A DNA stretch of 64,000 nucleotides, from the NCBI GenBank assembly GCA_017163975.1, contig JAFFSR010000347.1, positions 7,492,001 to 7,556,000 of the forward strand, in the 5' to 3' direction. Below, in pieces: positions 48,000-58,295 of this stretch (positions within the stretch are counted from its first letter, which is position 1; each line of letters begins with the position of its first letter). Position numbers and translations under genes: made by a program. This DNA is from Anastatus disparis. Taxonomy: Eukaryota > Arthropoda > Insecta > Hymenoptera > Eupelmidae. A model generated the notes under the pieces. It saw only the letters and a list, made by a program, of their open reading frames with translations. It made no database searches and was not told the origin of the DNA.

Positions 48000-48253
48000 A
48001 TGGTGTAGTACCCCGTATGATTTAACAAGTACAATCCAAAGAATCAACATAAAAAATAAACTAATGTAATTAAAACAATGAACAACAAGAATTTCTGAAT
48101 TGAAAAACAATGAAAAATAATTAAGAAAAGTTAAGTATGAAAAATTTAAGATTAAACAAAAAATTGATTTTAGTAAAATTAAGTTAAATTGCGTACGCCA
48201 GCTGGTAGTCTCACAGCAACTAGAGCTCAGTCTAGAGCAGCTGCTTCCCCATG

Positions 48254-49894
48254 TTAATCCCCGTGCTCTCCATCGATTAACCAGTTGAATGCGTGCTTTC
48301 TAACCGCCCTAATAGAACCCACCTCAAAGGATATTGGAATTATAGCCGCAGAACCTAGCTCGTTAATGAAATTAGAAGCGAGACGTGTAAATGAGTTCTG
48401 CAAGGCACTTGTACGAACGGGTGGACAGAGGTAAACTCTAGGCGGCCTACGTATAGAAGAACGTATGTCAGAGCTAGTGTCAACTCTCATGAACCGATTT
48501 GCCAAGAAAGTCGGGCTGCGATCAGAAATGACAGAATATGCTAACGAAATTGTGAAATACTTTCTCCTTGATAGGACCGAGAGCCAACCAAGGTTGGCCT
48601 ATAGGGAGTCACACGTTCGCGGAAAGCTATGTTACCATAAACGAACCTCACACAGGCATTGAGGGCCCTATGAAGTTTTAAGTTTTGATAATTGAAAAGA
48701 TCGTTATAGACTACACAGGCATAGTCGAAGTGGGGAAAAATCAGCGATTCCATAAGGCTCTTCGTGAGCTTCTTCAAAAGCAAGCGCCTATAAAACCTCA
48801 GCGAATGAAGCACTCCATGCACTCTACTAACAATAGCATTTACTTGCCTCTCCCAATTGAGAGTCTGATTCAACCATAAGCCCAGGCTTTTAAGTTCTTA
48901 AGAGAAAGGAATAGGCTGTTCCCTCACTACGATGGGTGACACTTGAGATGTATTAAGCCTAGAAATGAAGTGCTCACTACCGAAATTGATAACTTGAGTT
49001 TTAAGGGCATTAAGTTTGAGACCATTGACTGATGCCCACTCGACAATGGCCTCAACATCACGATTGATAACGGAAATTTCCTCCTCTATGTTACAAGCAA
49101 AAAACGAACGATAAATTTGTAGATCATCCGCGTACAACATGTATTTTGCAAACTTCAAAACTTCAGGTAGATTATTAATAAATATAGAAAATAACAATGG
49201 GCTCAAGACACTACCCTGTGGAACATCAGAATTAATACTCATCCAGAATTACGTAGCATCACAATTCAGCTGCTCTATAGACTGCGATCTACCTCGAAGA
49301 TAAGAGGTAAACCACTTAATTACACATTTAGAACAGTTGAAACCACGCAGTTTAAGGAGAAGCAGTTTATGAGACACCATATCAAAAGCCTTGGAGAAAT
49401 CAAAGAGAAGAAGGGCAGTTACCTTTCTCTTATTAATGGCCAGCCTAACATCTTCCAGAATATTGAGAAGAGCTGTCCGAGTGTTATGTCCCTGTCTAAA
49501 GCGAGACTGGTGCTCGTTCAATAGATTATTTGTCTCAAGAAACCGTGAAAGCTACTCGTGAACAACCCTCTCAAGAACCTCGGAAATCTCGCAAAGTCTA
49601 GCAATAGGTCGGGTTTGATCTGGTGAAGAAACAGATTTAGACTTTGCCAATGTTAATATGAAAGCTCTTTTCCAATTTGTTGAAAAGCAAGAAAAGGCGA
49701 GGAAGTCATTCACAAGGTCTCATCACAGGTGATTTTAAATTTGCATTAAAATCACCTGTGATGAGAATATTTCTGTATTTGCTACTGAGGCTAGACAAAA
49801 CATTAAAGAAATCTGCAGGGTAAGTAGCTTTGAAATGGGCATAGATGACGGCAAAAATAAGCCTTTCATTGAACACCTCCATATCAAGCATCAA
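48254..49894 (-). pseudogene. LINE endonuclease C-part, reverse transcriptase and C-terminus
   Basis: Several frames read in order on the minus strand. 49,894-49,706 is the endonuclease end (ILITGDFNANL). 49,521-49,249 is RT with QGHNTRTALL and motif A LFDFSKAFDMVSH. 49,242-48,898 has motif B PQGSVLSPLLFSIFINNLP and the catalytic YADD. 48,873-48,541 is the thumb (HFDYACVVYNDL, ALNACVRFVYG), and 48,505-48,254 the C-terminal tail. RT core residues are intact locally, but the coding sequence is broken by stops and frameshifts between the pieces. The plus-strand frames here are shadows. Confidence 0.8.
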
Positions 49895-50003
49895 GTTCTC
49901 AGGCTCATTATTAAAAGTAGGGTCGGAATGATGCGAACTGTAACCTTGTATTCCTCACAAATGTATGCCGCAACACCACCCCCTCCTTACCAACCCTGTC
50001 CAA

Positions 50004-51104
50004 TCAAATTAGATTATGACCAGCAATCGATAAGATGGCATCATCATCAAGTGCCGACAGAAAAGTTTCAGATAGAGCTAAAAGATCGTAGCCTTTGTCG
50101 AGACATTGTGTCTCAACTAAATTAAAGTGTGACCTTAGTCTATTTACATTAATATGTGTAGCAAGCAGATTGTCCTTGCGCTTAATTAACACAGAAGCAG
50201 TAATTACTGCGTTAGACCCACGATCAGTATTGAGAGTATTTCTCAGGAAGGAGGCAGTAAAATTAGAACTATAATCAGTCCCATGAGACTTTAGACACCG
50301 ACAGTTTTTTTGAAGATTATTAAAAAAAGCAAGATCAGCCACAGTATGGATGACACGAAGTTTGGCCTCCGCAGAACTCTTCATATAAATTGTTAGAGAC
50401 CTGACGAATGGTTTAGGGATGTTTTTCTCACGAGATATTGTATGAGCAGACTTGAGCAATTTAAAAGTCCCCTTGGGCCACAATGCTCTCAGAAACACAT
50501 TGTCTTTCTCATCACCCACGCCAAAAAGCTGAAGACAAGATTCAAAGCGTAGCTTTGCAGCTGCAACCATGACTGAGTCTCTGACGGTAGCATAAATACA
50601 CTCAAACACAAACTTACGAGACGGTACATTGAAAGAAGAGAATTTAGAATTATTTACAGTATCTGCAGCCTGCGCCTGGTCGACATCCATTTTAGAACCG
50701 TCAGAATTTTCGGAATCAGTAGGCCTAGCAGGTGGTGACCACTGGCGGGTTCTAATAACAAATGCTTGACTAAATTGGAAGCCAATTGCACTGAAAACAG
50801 TGTTCAGAACATCACGATCGGGAATAGCAACCGACAAAGGAATGCCTGAAATAAGAATCTCACACTCATCTGTTTGAGTAGCATTGTGAATAAGAGCCAG
50901 GTCAAACTTGATGGCATTGATTTCAGCCTCATGCTGCTTAAGCAGAGCACGAAGATCATGCTGCTCCTCACGAATCAAAGCCAATTCGTTTTTAATCTCC
51001 TCATGATGTTCATTGGCCTGTTTCTTAAGTATAGCTGTTAGTTGGTCATTGAGTTCCAACTGTTGCACTTTCAACGCCTCTAGAATTTCACTCAAGTTAG
51101 ACAT
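50004..51104 (-). pseudogene. LINE ORF1-like coiled coil and RNA-binding region fused to endonuclease start
   Basis: This single 366-codon frame begins with a heptad-rich coiled coil (residues 1-75, LNDQLTAILKKQ). A region with ECEILISGIPLSV (about 80-110) and FVFECIYATVRDSVMVAA (about 165-185) resembles the RRM-like core of LINE ORF1 proteins. With no stop it runs into THINVNRLRSHF and YDLLALSETFLS (from about residue 312), the start of the APE-type endonuclease with its catalytic Glu. ORF1 and ORF2 are thus in one frame here. The frame ends at a TAA within the endonuclease. Either the family encodes one fused protein or decay joined the frames. Confidence 0.7.
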
Positions 51105-51127
51105 ATCTTTGGAAGTAGGAACAACGG

Positions 51128-51559
51128 TTAAAGGAGGACAAGCGGATGGTGACTCAGGAAAGAGAGAAACTCCAACCGTTTTAGAAACAGTGTGTGAGAC
51201 TGACGATGTTGACGCCTCAGCAGTGGCTCAGTGGATGGAGATAGTGGAGAAGCCACACGGTTAGTCGAGACCTGACTGGTCGAGGGACAAGATGATTGCG
51301 TTTCAGAATGAAAAACAGCACACAAAGGAACAGCAACGACGGTACTGTCACTAATTGACTGCTCAATAGGCCCCTGCAGGCCTGCTTCGTTACGAACAGA
51401 GATATCCGGGCAGTTATCACAGATGATACGAGTAGACAACACAAACCAACGATTAGAACAGCAATCCACGTGAAAAATAGAGCTGCACCGTGAGCAAAGT
51501 ATAGTGGATGAAGACCTGTCCAAAGATAACCCACAGCACGCACACACTCGACCCATCAA
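51128..51559 (-). pseudogene. LINE ORF1 N-terminus, PHD-like zinc finger
   Basis: The first 50 residues contain CACC, CSRC, HVDCC and CDNC, a Cys4-His-Cys3 pattern of the PHD type found in ORF1 proteins of several insect LINEs. It starts at an ATG at 51,559. After about 125 residues the frame leaves the coding register; the correct register continues upstream of the next frame (51,104) through SPSACPPLTVVPTSKDM. One frameshift therefore separates this finger from the rest of the protein. The overlapping frame 51,543-51,217 is a shadow. Confidence 0.7.
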
Positions 51560-51850
51560 TGACGAACGCTAAAAATTGGCATAACAAATAGCTTTTACCA
51601 GACAAATCACAGTTGCAAGGGCAGATGACGGTGCGCAGTACAAATCAGAAATAAATTCGCAGTTGAAATAAAGTTTAACTAATAATGAACTGGTTCTGAA
51701 GTGAAGCCGAGTACTTCGCGGCTAGAGTTGGTGATGTAGGAAACTATGCTAACTTCAGAAAAATTCGCACTGATGAGAAGTTGATAACTGGTGACACCGA
51801 TGATCAAAGAGTGAGAGAACGAGAGAGAGAATTCCAAATAAAAGTCCTAC

Positions 51851-52879
51851 AGCGGTTAACATAGGATAAATAATTCGTTTTATTTAATAATTCAAATAAA
51901 TGAAACATGTAAAGAAACAAAAAAAGAACATGAATATTTAAGTATTATGTTGTATTTTTATTTTTAAAGTGTCTAAAAGCGTGTTGTGAATGTCGTGAAA
52001 ATAATATCGTGATTAAAAAATAATTGTGTATGCATGAAAGAAATGTGAAAAAAACGAACATATGTATCCTATAGTTGATAACATAGGATATTCAGTAAAT
52101 ATTCAAATGATAATTCATATGAAAAAGAACGTGAGTAATTATCATGTGTGTGTGTGTATTTCATAATTTCAACAGTTATGTTTGACAATGTTAGATGTAT
52201 AATAACAAAGGTTAGGCATACTGAGTATATATAGATATACTCGAAACATGCAGCAGACAGTGAAGCGACCGAAACTGTTGTAGTACGAGGTGCGCAGTGG
52301 CTTCCTGTAAAGAAAAACACGAATTTAATTAGCCCGTTCCCTGCCGCACGAGAGGCACTTTTAGGCAAAGTTCCGGGACGGGCATGAAGGGAAATGATTT
52401 ATTAATCTTCAATCATATTTTTAAAAAATCTTGGAAATTCGGCAAAATTTTGTTTATATTTCCTTTATGGGAATTGTTAAGAAATAGTTATTTTTCTTAT
52501 CTTTACTAATTAGTTTTAGGAATTTACAAAGTTCTTATATCGATCCATTATTAAATTAAATTTATATTTCATGAAAATTAATATTCAGTCGTTTTTTCAA
52601 GAAGAACAAGAAAAGTGTATAAAAGAAATACTTGGTAGCGGATGAAAAATAAAAGCATCAATAATACAAGATATTCTAAAAATAATAATAAGAGATAATA
52701 GTGATAAGAAAGAACAGAGAGAACGAGAAAAGCACGAAATAAGAGAACAAGAACGAGAAAATCATCATTTATGTATATATATATTTTTTTAATTAAAGAA
52801 AGATTTTTGTATCATTAGCAATATTTATTTTTTTTATTATTTATTTAGAATAATTAATCATACTTATTATTGTACTATT
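51851..52879. other. No gene recognised; repeat debris
   Basis: Contains a short TG run near 52,148 and a Lys/Glu-rich stretch at about 52,600-52,770 on the plus strand (QEEQEKCIKEIL, KKEQREREKH). It resembles the tail of transposon-associated coiled-coil proteins but is too short to name. Confidence 0.4.
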
Positions 52880-54123
52880 ATATTTTATAATAATAATAAT
52901 ACTTTATTTAATCATTGCATCTTACATATGTTGGTACGTGTATATGTATGTATGTGTGTATGTGAGTGCGAGTCTGAGTGTATATTACAAACATCATTAA
53001 CTTATCTTAACATTAGTATCACAGAATCTCTCTTTATATAATTTATTTTTTTAACACTTTCATATTTTTCTCGTTCACCCATTGACACATCGACACCTAT
53101 CTTTCTTATTCTTTACCAAATCTTCTTCTTCTCCACAACCTATCTCTTATCTGTCCCTCATTGATCTCTTGTCTTCTTGCTATCCTATTCCTTACCCTCC
53201 CTCTTCTTTCTCTCTATCTCCTTGCTCTCTCTTCTCTTTCCCACACCATCAACAGTTCATCCAATACTACCCCTTTCTCTAATCTACCTCTCCTTGCCAT
53301 ACATTCTCACCATACTAATTATACCTCTTCCTTTCCTTTTGTTTGTATTTTCCTCCTCTTTCTCTTCCTCATAATCTTCATTAATCATTCCTTCACCCAT
53401 CTCCATTTCGGTTTCTTTTTCTCTTTCTTCCTTTTCTTTTTCAATCTCATTTATCATCCTTTTCAGTTTCTTAATCTATACTTTCCTAACCTCATTTTCT
53501 TTAATTAGATCGTTCACGATCTCTTCCAACTCTTTAACCTCTTCATCTTTCTCCTCAACCTTCTCACACTATTCATTACTTTTTTTCCACTTTTCTCATT
53601 CTATCAACTTTCTCCTTTACTTGCTTCACACTCTTTTCCAAATTCTTTATTCTTCCACTTACTTTATACTTTCTTCCTTTTTTCTATTTTATTCTTTTAA
53701 AACTTCGGCTCCTCTTTAATTCTATCCTCCTTTTTTTATCTTTACCACCTGCGCGAATGCTGCTACCTAACCTAACCTTTATATCATCTTTCTTCTTTAC
53801 TAGTGCTGCCAATTTACTTTCTTTAAACTTAAAATCCCCATATACTATGACTATCATTCAACTCTTACTTCTTAGCATCTTCCTTCGTACCAACTTAACT
53901 TTATCATATGAAAATGTTACTACTATTAAGCTGCATCCTTGTCTTTTTCATCTCATTTTTCTCTTATACTACTCTATCCTTTTCCTTTCTTTCTCCATTA
54001 TCTCTTTTATTTTATTTTTTTATTCATTCCTCTTTAACCATTAAATGTACCATTCTTTACTTTTCCTTTGTACAATTCTTTTTCTTTTTCTTTCCTTTTC
54101 CATAGAATCCTACTGAGCACCGC

Positions 54124-54405
54124 CTACCTACTGTTCGCCGCTGTTAGACAGTTAACCCAATTCTTGTTCTCCACTTTGGCTAATTCACATTCCTCCACTA
54201 TATGCTTCATTGACTCTTTTTCTTTCCCACACATTCTGCATAGATTTTCTTTTTCTTTCAGCCAATATTTATTTATTTTAATATCTTTGCTTCCACTTTT
54301 TCCTCTGCCATTTAGGTAGCTTTGAGCTTTCGTCCATCCATTAGCAATAACCTTTACCTTTTTTGCATACTTTAACTTTTCTAGCTTGCCAACATCTCTG
54401 CCCAT
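54124..54405 (-). pseudogene. LINE-2 C-terminal CCHC zinc finger
   Basis: The frame contains CRMCGKEKESMKHIVEEC, a C-x2-C-x8-H-x4-C finger that commonly ends the RT protein in such LINEs, preceded by a Lys-rich segment. It follows the thumb after about 270 bases with no clean frame. Confidence 0.7.
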
Positions 54406-54679
54406 TCTATCTCCTTGCTTTTCTCTGTAATTTCCTCTTCCATGTCTTTTCCATTATCTACTTTCCTATAGAATTCCTTGATTGATACCTTCTTTTTGTG
54501 CCTTCCCTTTGTATCTTTCTCCTCAAATTTTCACCTTCACCCATTCTTCTTTTTTTCTTCAACATCTCTTGAATAACAAATCTTCCATTTTCTTGCTTAA
54601 TTTTATTTCAAATCTCGCCATTTTATATATTGCTGATATCTCCATACTGTATCTCTTCGTCTCCGTCCTCACCACATAA

Positions 54680-55795
54680 TCAGGAGTGGATCTTTCTAAT
54701 CCCAGGACCCACTTGATGTATTTCTTCTGTATCCTTTCTAATTTCTCCCATTCTTCGCCATTCCCATATCTCAGCTCTGTAAAGCACCATACTCTCTATC
54801 GTTGTCTCAAATAACTTTATTCTGTCTTTCCATTCATTCTTAAACAGTCTTCCACCAATGCTCCATATTTTGCCTATTTTGACATTTGTTTTTCTTTTAG
54901 CTGCCTTTACATGCTCATTCCCGTTCCTCTGTATCACAATACCTAAACAGTTATATACTTCAACCTTCTCAATTTCCCTTCCATTCCAAGTATAACTCTC
55001 CATTCTTCTCCTTCCTCCTGCTTTTCTCACCTCCATTATTTTTTATTTTTCTACATTGAGCTCTGACCCTTTCGTCGTAATAAACCTTTTAAATCTTTTG
55101 AGCATACTCCTCATTTTATCACCATCCTTTGCCATGCGCACAATATCATCTGCATACGACAGACTATATAATCTCCTTTTTTCTAATTTGATACCTCCCA
55201 TCTGACCCTCTCTTAAAGCTTCTTCTAGCCCAGCAAACGCAATATTAAATAGTGCCAAGCTTAACGGACACCCTTGTCTTACACCTTCTTTCACTTCAAA
55301 TTCTCCAGTGCATTTATTTTTAATTCTCACCTCCGCATATGTATTCTTATATATTTCCTCAATCCTTTTTCTCAACCCTGTTTTACTGTTCAACTTTTTC
55401 ATTTCACTCCATATTGCTTTCCTTTTCACCTTATCAAATGCCGCTTTCAGATCTGCAAAGAATAATACCACCTTACCCTTTTCTTTTTTCATTCGACTCT
55501 TCATAATTGTCTTTAGGCAAAACACACTATCCATGGTACCATAGCCCTTTCTAAAACCAAATTGCGTATCGCTCAGACTTTTCCTTTCTTGTAACTCCTT
55601 TTCTAATCTCCTTTTCAATATTTCTGCATGTATCTTGTATCCTGCATCCATCAAGGTGATCCTTATATAGTTTTCTACCTTATCCTTATCTCCTTCCTTA
55701 AAAATTGGAGATATCATTCCTATGCTCCACTCTTTCGGCAACCCTTTACCTTTCCAAATCCTATTTAAAATCCTATGTAAACTCTCTACCATCAT
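54680..55795 (-). pseudogene. LINE-2 reverse transcriptase
   Basis: 55,795-55,043 holds the RT core. It has PKEWSIGMISPIFKEGDK (motif 1-type), TQFGFRKGYGTMDSVF, motif A VLFFADLKAAFDKVKR, motif B GVRQGCPLSLALFNI and motif C SYADDIVRM, so both YADD aspartates are present. 55,036-54,680 continues with the thumb (YNCLGIVIQRNGN, IESMVLYRAEIW). A single stop near 55,040 separates the two. The RT motifs are unusually complete for this window, but flanking stops and the 5' truncation make the element inactive. CT-rich plus-strand frames over this region are shadows. Confidence 0.85.
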
Positions 55796-56059
55796 CTCTC
55801 ATCTCCAAGCTTCATTTAGTATATTATCTAAACCTGGCGCCTTATTTCTCTTTGATCCTTTGATCACTCCTGCAATTTTTTCCTTAAAAATTTCTTCCTC
55901 CTCTTCCTCCCTTACCTCTTTTTCTCTTTGCTTTTCTTCCTCCTCCTTTTGGCCTGAACAGTCTTTACTGATGAACGCACTAGACCAATCCTCGTCTTGT
56001 ATCTTTTCTGAGACCCCTGCATTCCTAATTCTACCACAATTTATTCTCTTCCAAAATTC

Positions 56060-56446
56060 CTATCCAGATTTATCTCTCTTGATTCTTTCCATTATTTCTT
56101 CTCCTTTCTGAGTCTTTTTTCTTTTTATCAACTGTTTACACTTTCTTCTTTCTAAAACATAATACTTCCTGTTCTTTCTTCCACTCATCACCTCCTCTAA
56201 TTTTCCTTTCACAAACATCTTTTTAATCAAACATTCTTCATTCCACCATTCTTCTATTTTATTCTTCTTGTTATTGTTTACCAGTTTCATTTTCATGAAC
56301 TTTCTAATTCTTTCTCTCAATACATCCCACGATTCAGTTGCTTCCTGGCCATCCATCTTTTCTTTGAACCCTTCTCTCTCTTTAAAAACCCACACTGATA
56401 CCCATTTCTTCTCTTCTTCCTCTTTTCTTTTACTCTCCGCCTTCAT
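56060..56446 (-). pseudogene. LINE-2 linker between endonuclease and RT
   Basis: A Lys/Glu-rich frame with IEEWWNEECLIKKMF and a following basic segment. WN/DEEC-type sequences are typical of the endonuclease-RT linker in this kind of LINE. It lies directly after the SDHMPI segment and before the RT. Stops separate it from both. Confidence 0.65.
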
Positions 56447-56470
56447 TCTAATTTAGCATTCAATGGGCAT

Positions 56471-57545
56471 ATGATCAGACAACTCACACTTCCTAATTTT
56501 AATTTCTCATACATTCTCTTCCATCTTTTCGTTCATTACGACATAGTCAATTACCGACATGCCCATCATACTTGTAAAGGTCCATTCTCCTTCATCATCT
56601 CCTCTTACGCACCCGTTTCCTATACTAAGCCCTTGCTCTCCTTTATTTTCCTATAACTTTTGAATGGATTGAGCTTTTTAAACATGATTTTTTTTAATTA
56701 AAGGAATTTAATCTCAACTTTTACTAGAATTTTGCAGAATAAACTTAGAAGCTCCCATTGGGGAGTTATGTAAAATATTATAAACAATGATATTTCAAAT
56801 AAATTAAATAAAATAGCTCATAATCTTGGAATGATTGAGCGTTGGACCGAACGCTCGCGGCTTTTTTCATGATTTTATGTATAAAAACATAGCCGCAAGT
56901 TACAGCAATATCCTTGACTGAAACAAGTGTTACTCTCCAGGTAAATCATCCAGAGTAAAAATATTCGAGGTGTTGATTAAAAGAAGTTAATTCTGGATAA
57001 TGTATTTTTTCATTATCCATCATTAAAAATTTATTACGGAATTGTTTTGAGAGTAATAAAATTTTTTTCTTCTCTAGTGTATTAAAGCGCGTGAAAATCA
57101 AGTCCCCTGGATTAAAAATTTTTTGAGTGTAGGTTGAAAAAAAGGTCATTCTGAAAAATTGTATTTCTTTACATTACGAAACCATTCTACTAACTATTCT
57201 TCTTGTTTGTTACAGACTTTGTCTTTTAACTTCCTCAAACTTTTATTATATACATCTACCAACCCTCCTCCTTTAGCCACTCTCGCATTCCAATCTCCTA
57301 TTATTAAGTTTCTTATCTCCTTGTGTACTTCTACAATATTTTCCAATACTTTCATGTTTTTTCTCCTTGCCTCTCTCATATATACTCCAGCTATAATAAG
57401 TTCTGTATTACCACAGGAAATCTTGCACCAGATCAATTCTTCCGTTTCCTTTTGAACCCATTTCACACTGTTTCTACCATCCTTTTCTACTGCTAAGATT
57501 AGTCCTCCCTTCGGTCTTCCTCTTCTTTTTTTTTGCCCACCTTAT
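56471..57545 (-). pseudogene. LINE-2 endonuclease, interrupted
   Basis: 57,545-57,194 reads KKRRGRPKGGLILAV, then ELIIAGVYMR and NLIIGDWNARV (catalytic DWN) up to KVCNKQEE. After the inserted repeat, about 56,650-56,471 reads DEGEWTFT, VIDYVVMNEK and ends with CELSDHMPI, the APE-type SDH motif. Together these cover the middle and end of an APE endonuclease. The N-terminal strand with the first catalytic residues is absent, because the element is truncated. Confidence 0.75.
56657..57170. mobile_element. Repeat inserted in the LINE-2 endonuclease
   Basis: The endonuclease reading stops at about 56,656 and resumes at about 57,175. The intervening sequence is unrelated to LINEs. It contains GAGCGTTGGACCGAA and TTTTTTCATGATTTTATGT, also present in the palindrome at 12,369-13,050, so it belongs to that repeat family. 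Ends and target duplication were not resolved. Confidence 0.65.
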
Positions 57546-57900
57546 GTCAAAAACGTATTATTATATTATTATCGTATTGTTATTATATTAATATTGTATG
57601 ATAAAAATAATATAATTGTTAAAAAAAATAATTAGGATGCGCTTTAATGTTTGGACTTATAGGATAAAAAGAAACTAACCTTAGTAAAGTCATTATCAAA
57701 GGTATCCTGGTGTAAAATCGACCATATCCTACTCTATTTCTGGCCATTGTTAGTTGAAATAATTGTTATCTAGAAATTCTTTTAACGAAATTTGTAATTA
57801 ATTGTCAATTTAACCTATGTTGGCCAGGAATTCTACCCAGAACATAATTGATTTTCTACGAGGATGATTTATCTGTAATTTATCATATCGACGGTCATGG
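57546..57900. other. No gene recognised
   Basis: AT-rich spacer between the truncated LINE and the inverted subrepeat element. Confidence 0.45.
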
Positions 57901-58295
57901 GGAAAAAAGTGTTATTTTATTTTTGGTTGTAGAATGGTACCATTTTAATTTCGGTTAAAGACAGGTGCTATTTTATTTAGAATTCAAAAAAGGTGTAATT
58001 TCATTTTGGGTTGAAAAAAGACTTTTGTTCCATTTTAAATTAAAGAAAAGTGCTATGTCAATTTTTTCTTTATTTATTTATGTAGTGAACCGGGACCCTA
58101 TAAAAATTGAATGCAAAATTATTATAAATTAAATGTATAAATTAAATATTTTAACTGAGAGAAGAAAGCTTCATTCTAACCTGAAATGATGTGACACCTT
58201 TCTTCAATTCTAAATGAAATCGCACCTCTCTTCAACCAACACTGAAATGGTACCTCTCTTTAATCAAAAATAGAATGACACCTTCATCTTCGAGA
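57901..58295. repeat. Inverted repeat built of roughly 38-bp subrepeats
   Basis: The left arm (57,901-58,060) has successive units of the form GGTGYTATTTTATTTNRGGTT followed by A-rich sequence. The right arm (about 58,165-58,290) has the inverse units (GACACCTTTCTTCAA, GCACCTCTCTTCAA, GGTACCTCTCTTTAA). The centre is unrelated and AT-rich. It is probably a MITE with tandem TIRs. Confidence 0.65.

Larger units (their letters stand above)
48000..51850 (-). mobile_element. Decayed LINE (CR1/Jockey-group)
   Basis: Read on the minus strand: a 5' region (51,850-51,560), a PHD-like finger frame, an ORF1-like/endonuclease frame, reverse transcriptase fragments, a C-terminal part and a 3' region ending near 48,000. 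Limits are approximate and no target duplication was resolved. I place it in the CR1/Jockey group from the APE-type endonuclease and the RT motifs; the clade is not assigned. Confidence 0.8.
52880..57545 (-). mobile_element. Second LINE, purine-biased coding strand, 5'-truncated
   Basis: The minus strand carries endonuclease, linker, RT, thumb and zinc-finger pieces. It ends near 52,885 in AATAAAGTATTATTATTATT, a polyadenylation-like signal plus an ATT-type tail. The 5' end is cut near 57,545, inside the endonuclease. A 0.5-kb repeat interrupts it at about 56,657-57,170. Between 54,120 and 53,040 the minus strand stays purine-rich with coiled-coil-like pieces (NLEKSVKQVKEKVDRMRKV). That part may be an unusual 3' region or the ORF1 remnant of another copy. 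Confidence 0.75.

Noticed and set aside
53082..54319. Many Ser/Phe/Leu-rich plus-strand frames
   Set aside because: They are shadows of the CT-rich complement of LINE-2 and match no membrane protein family.
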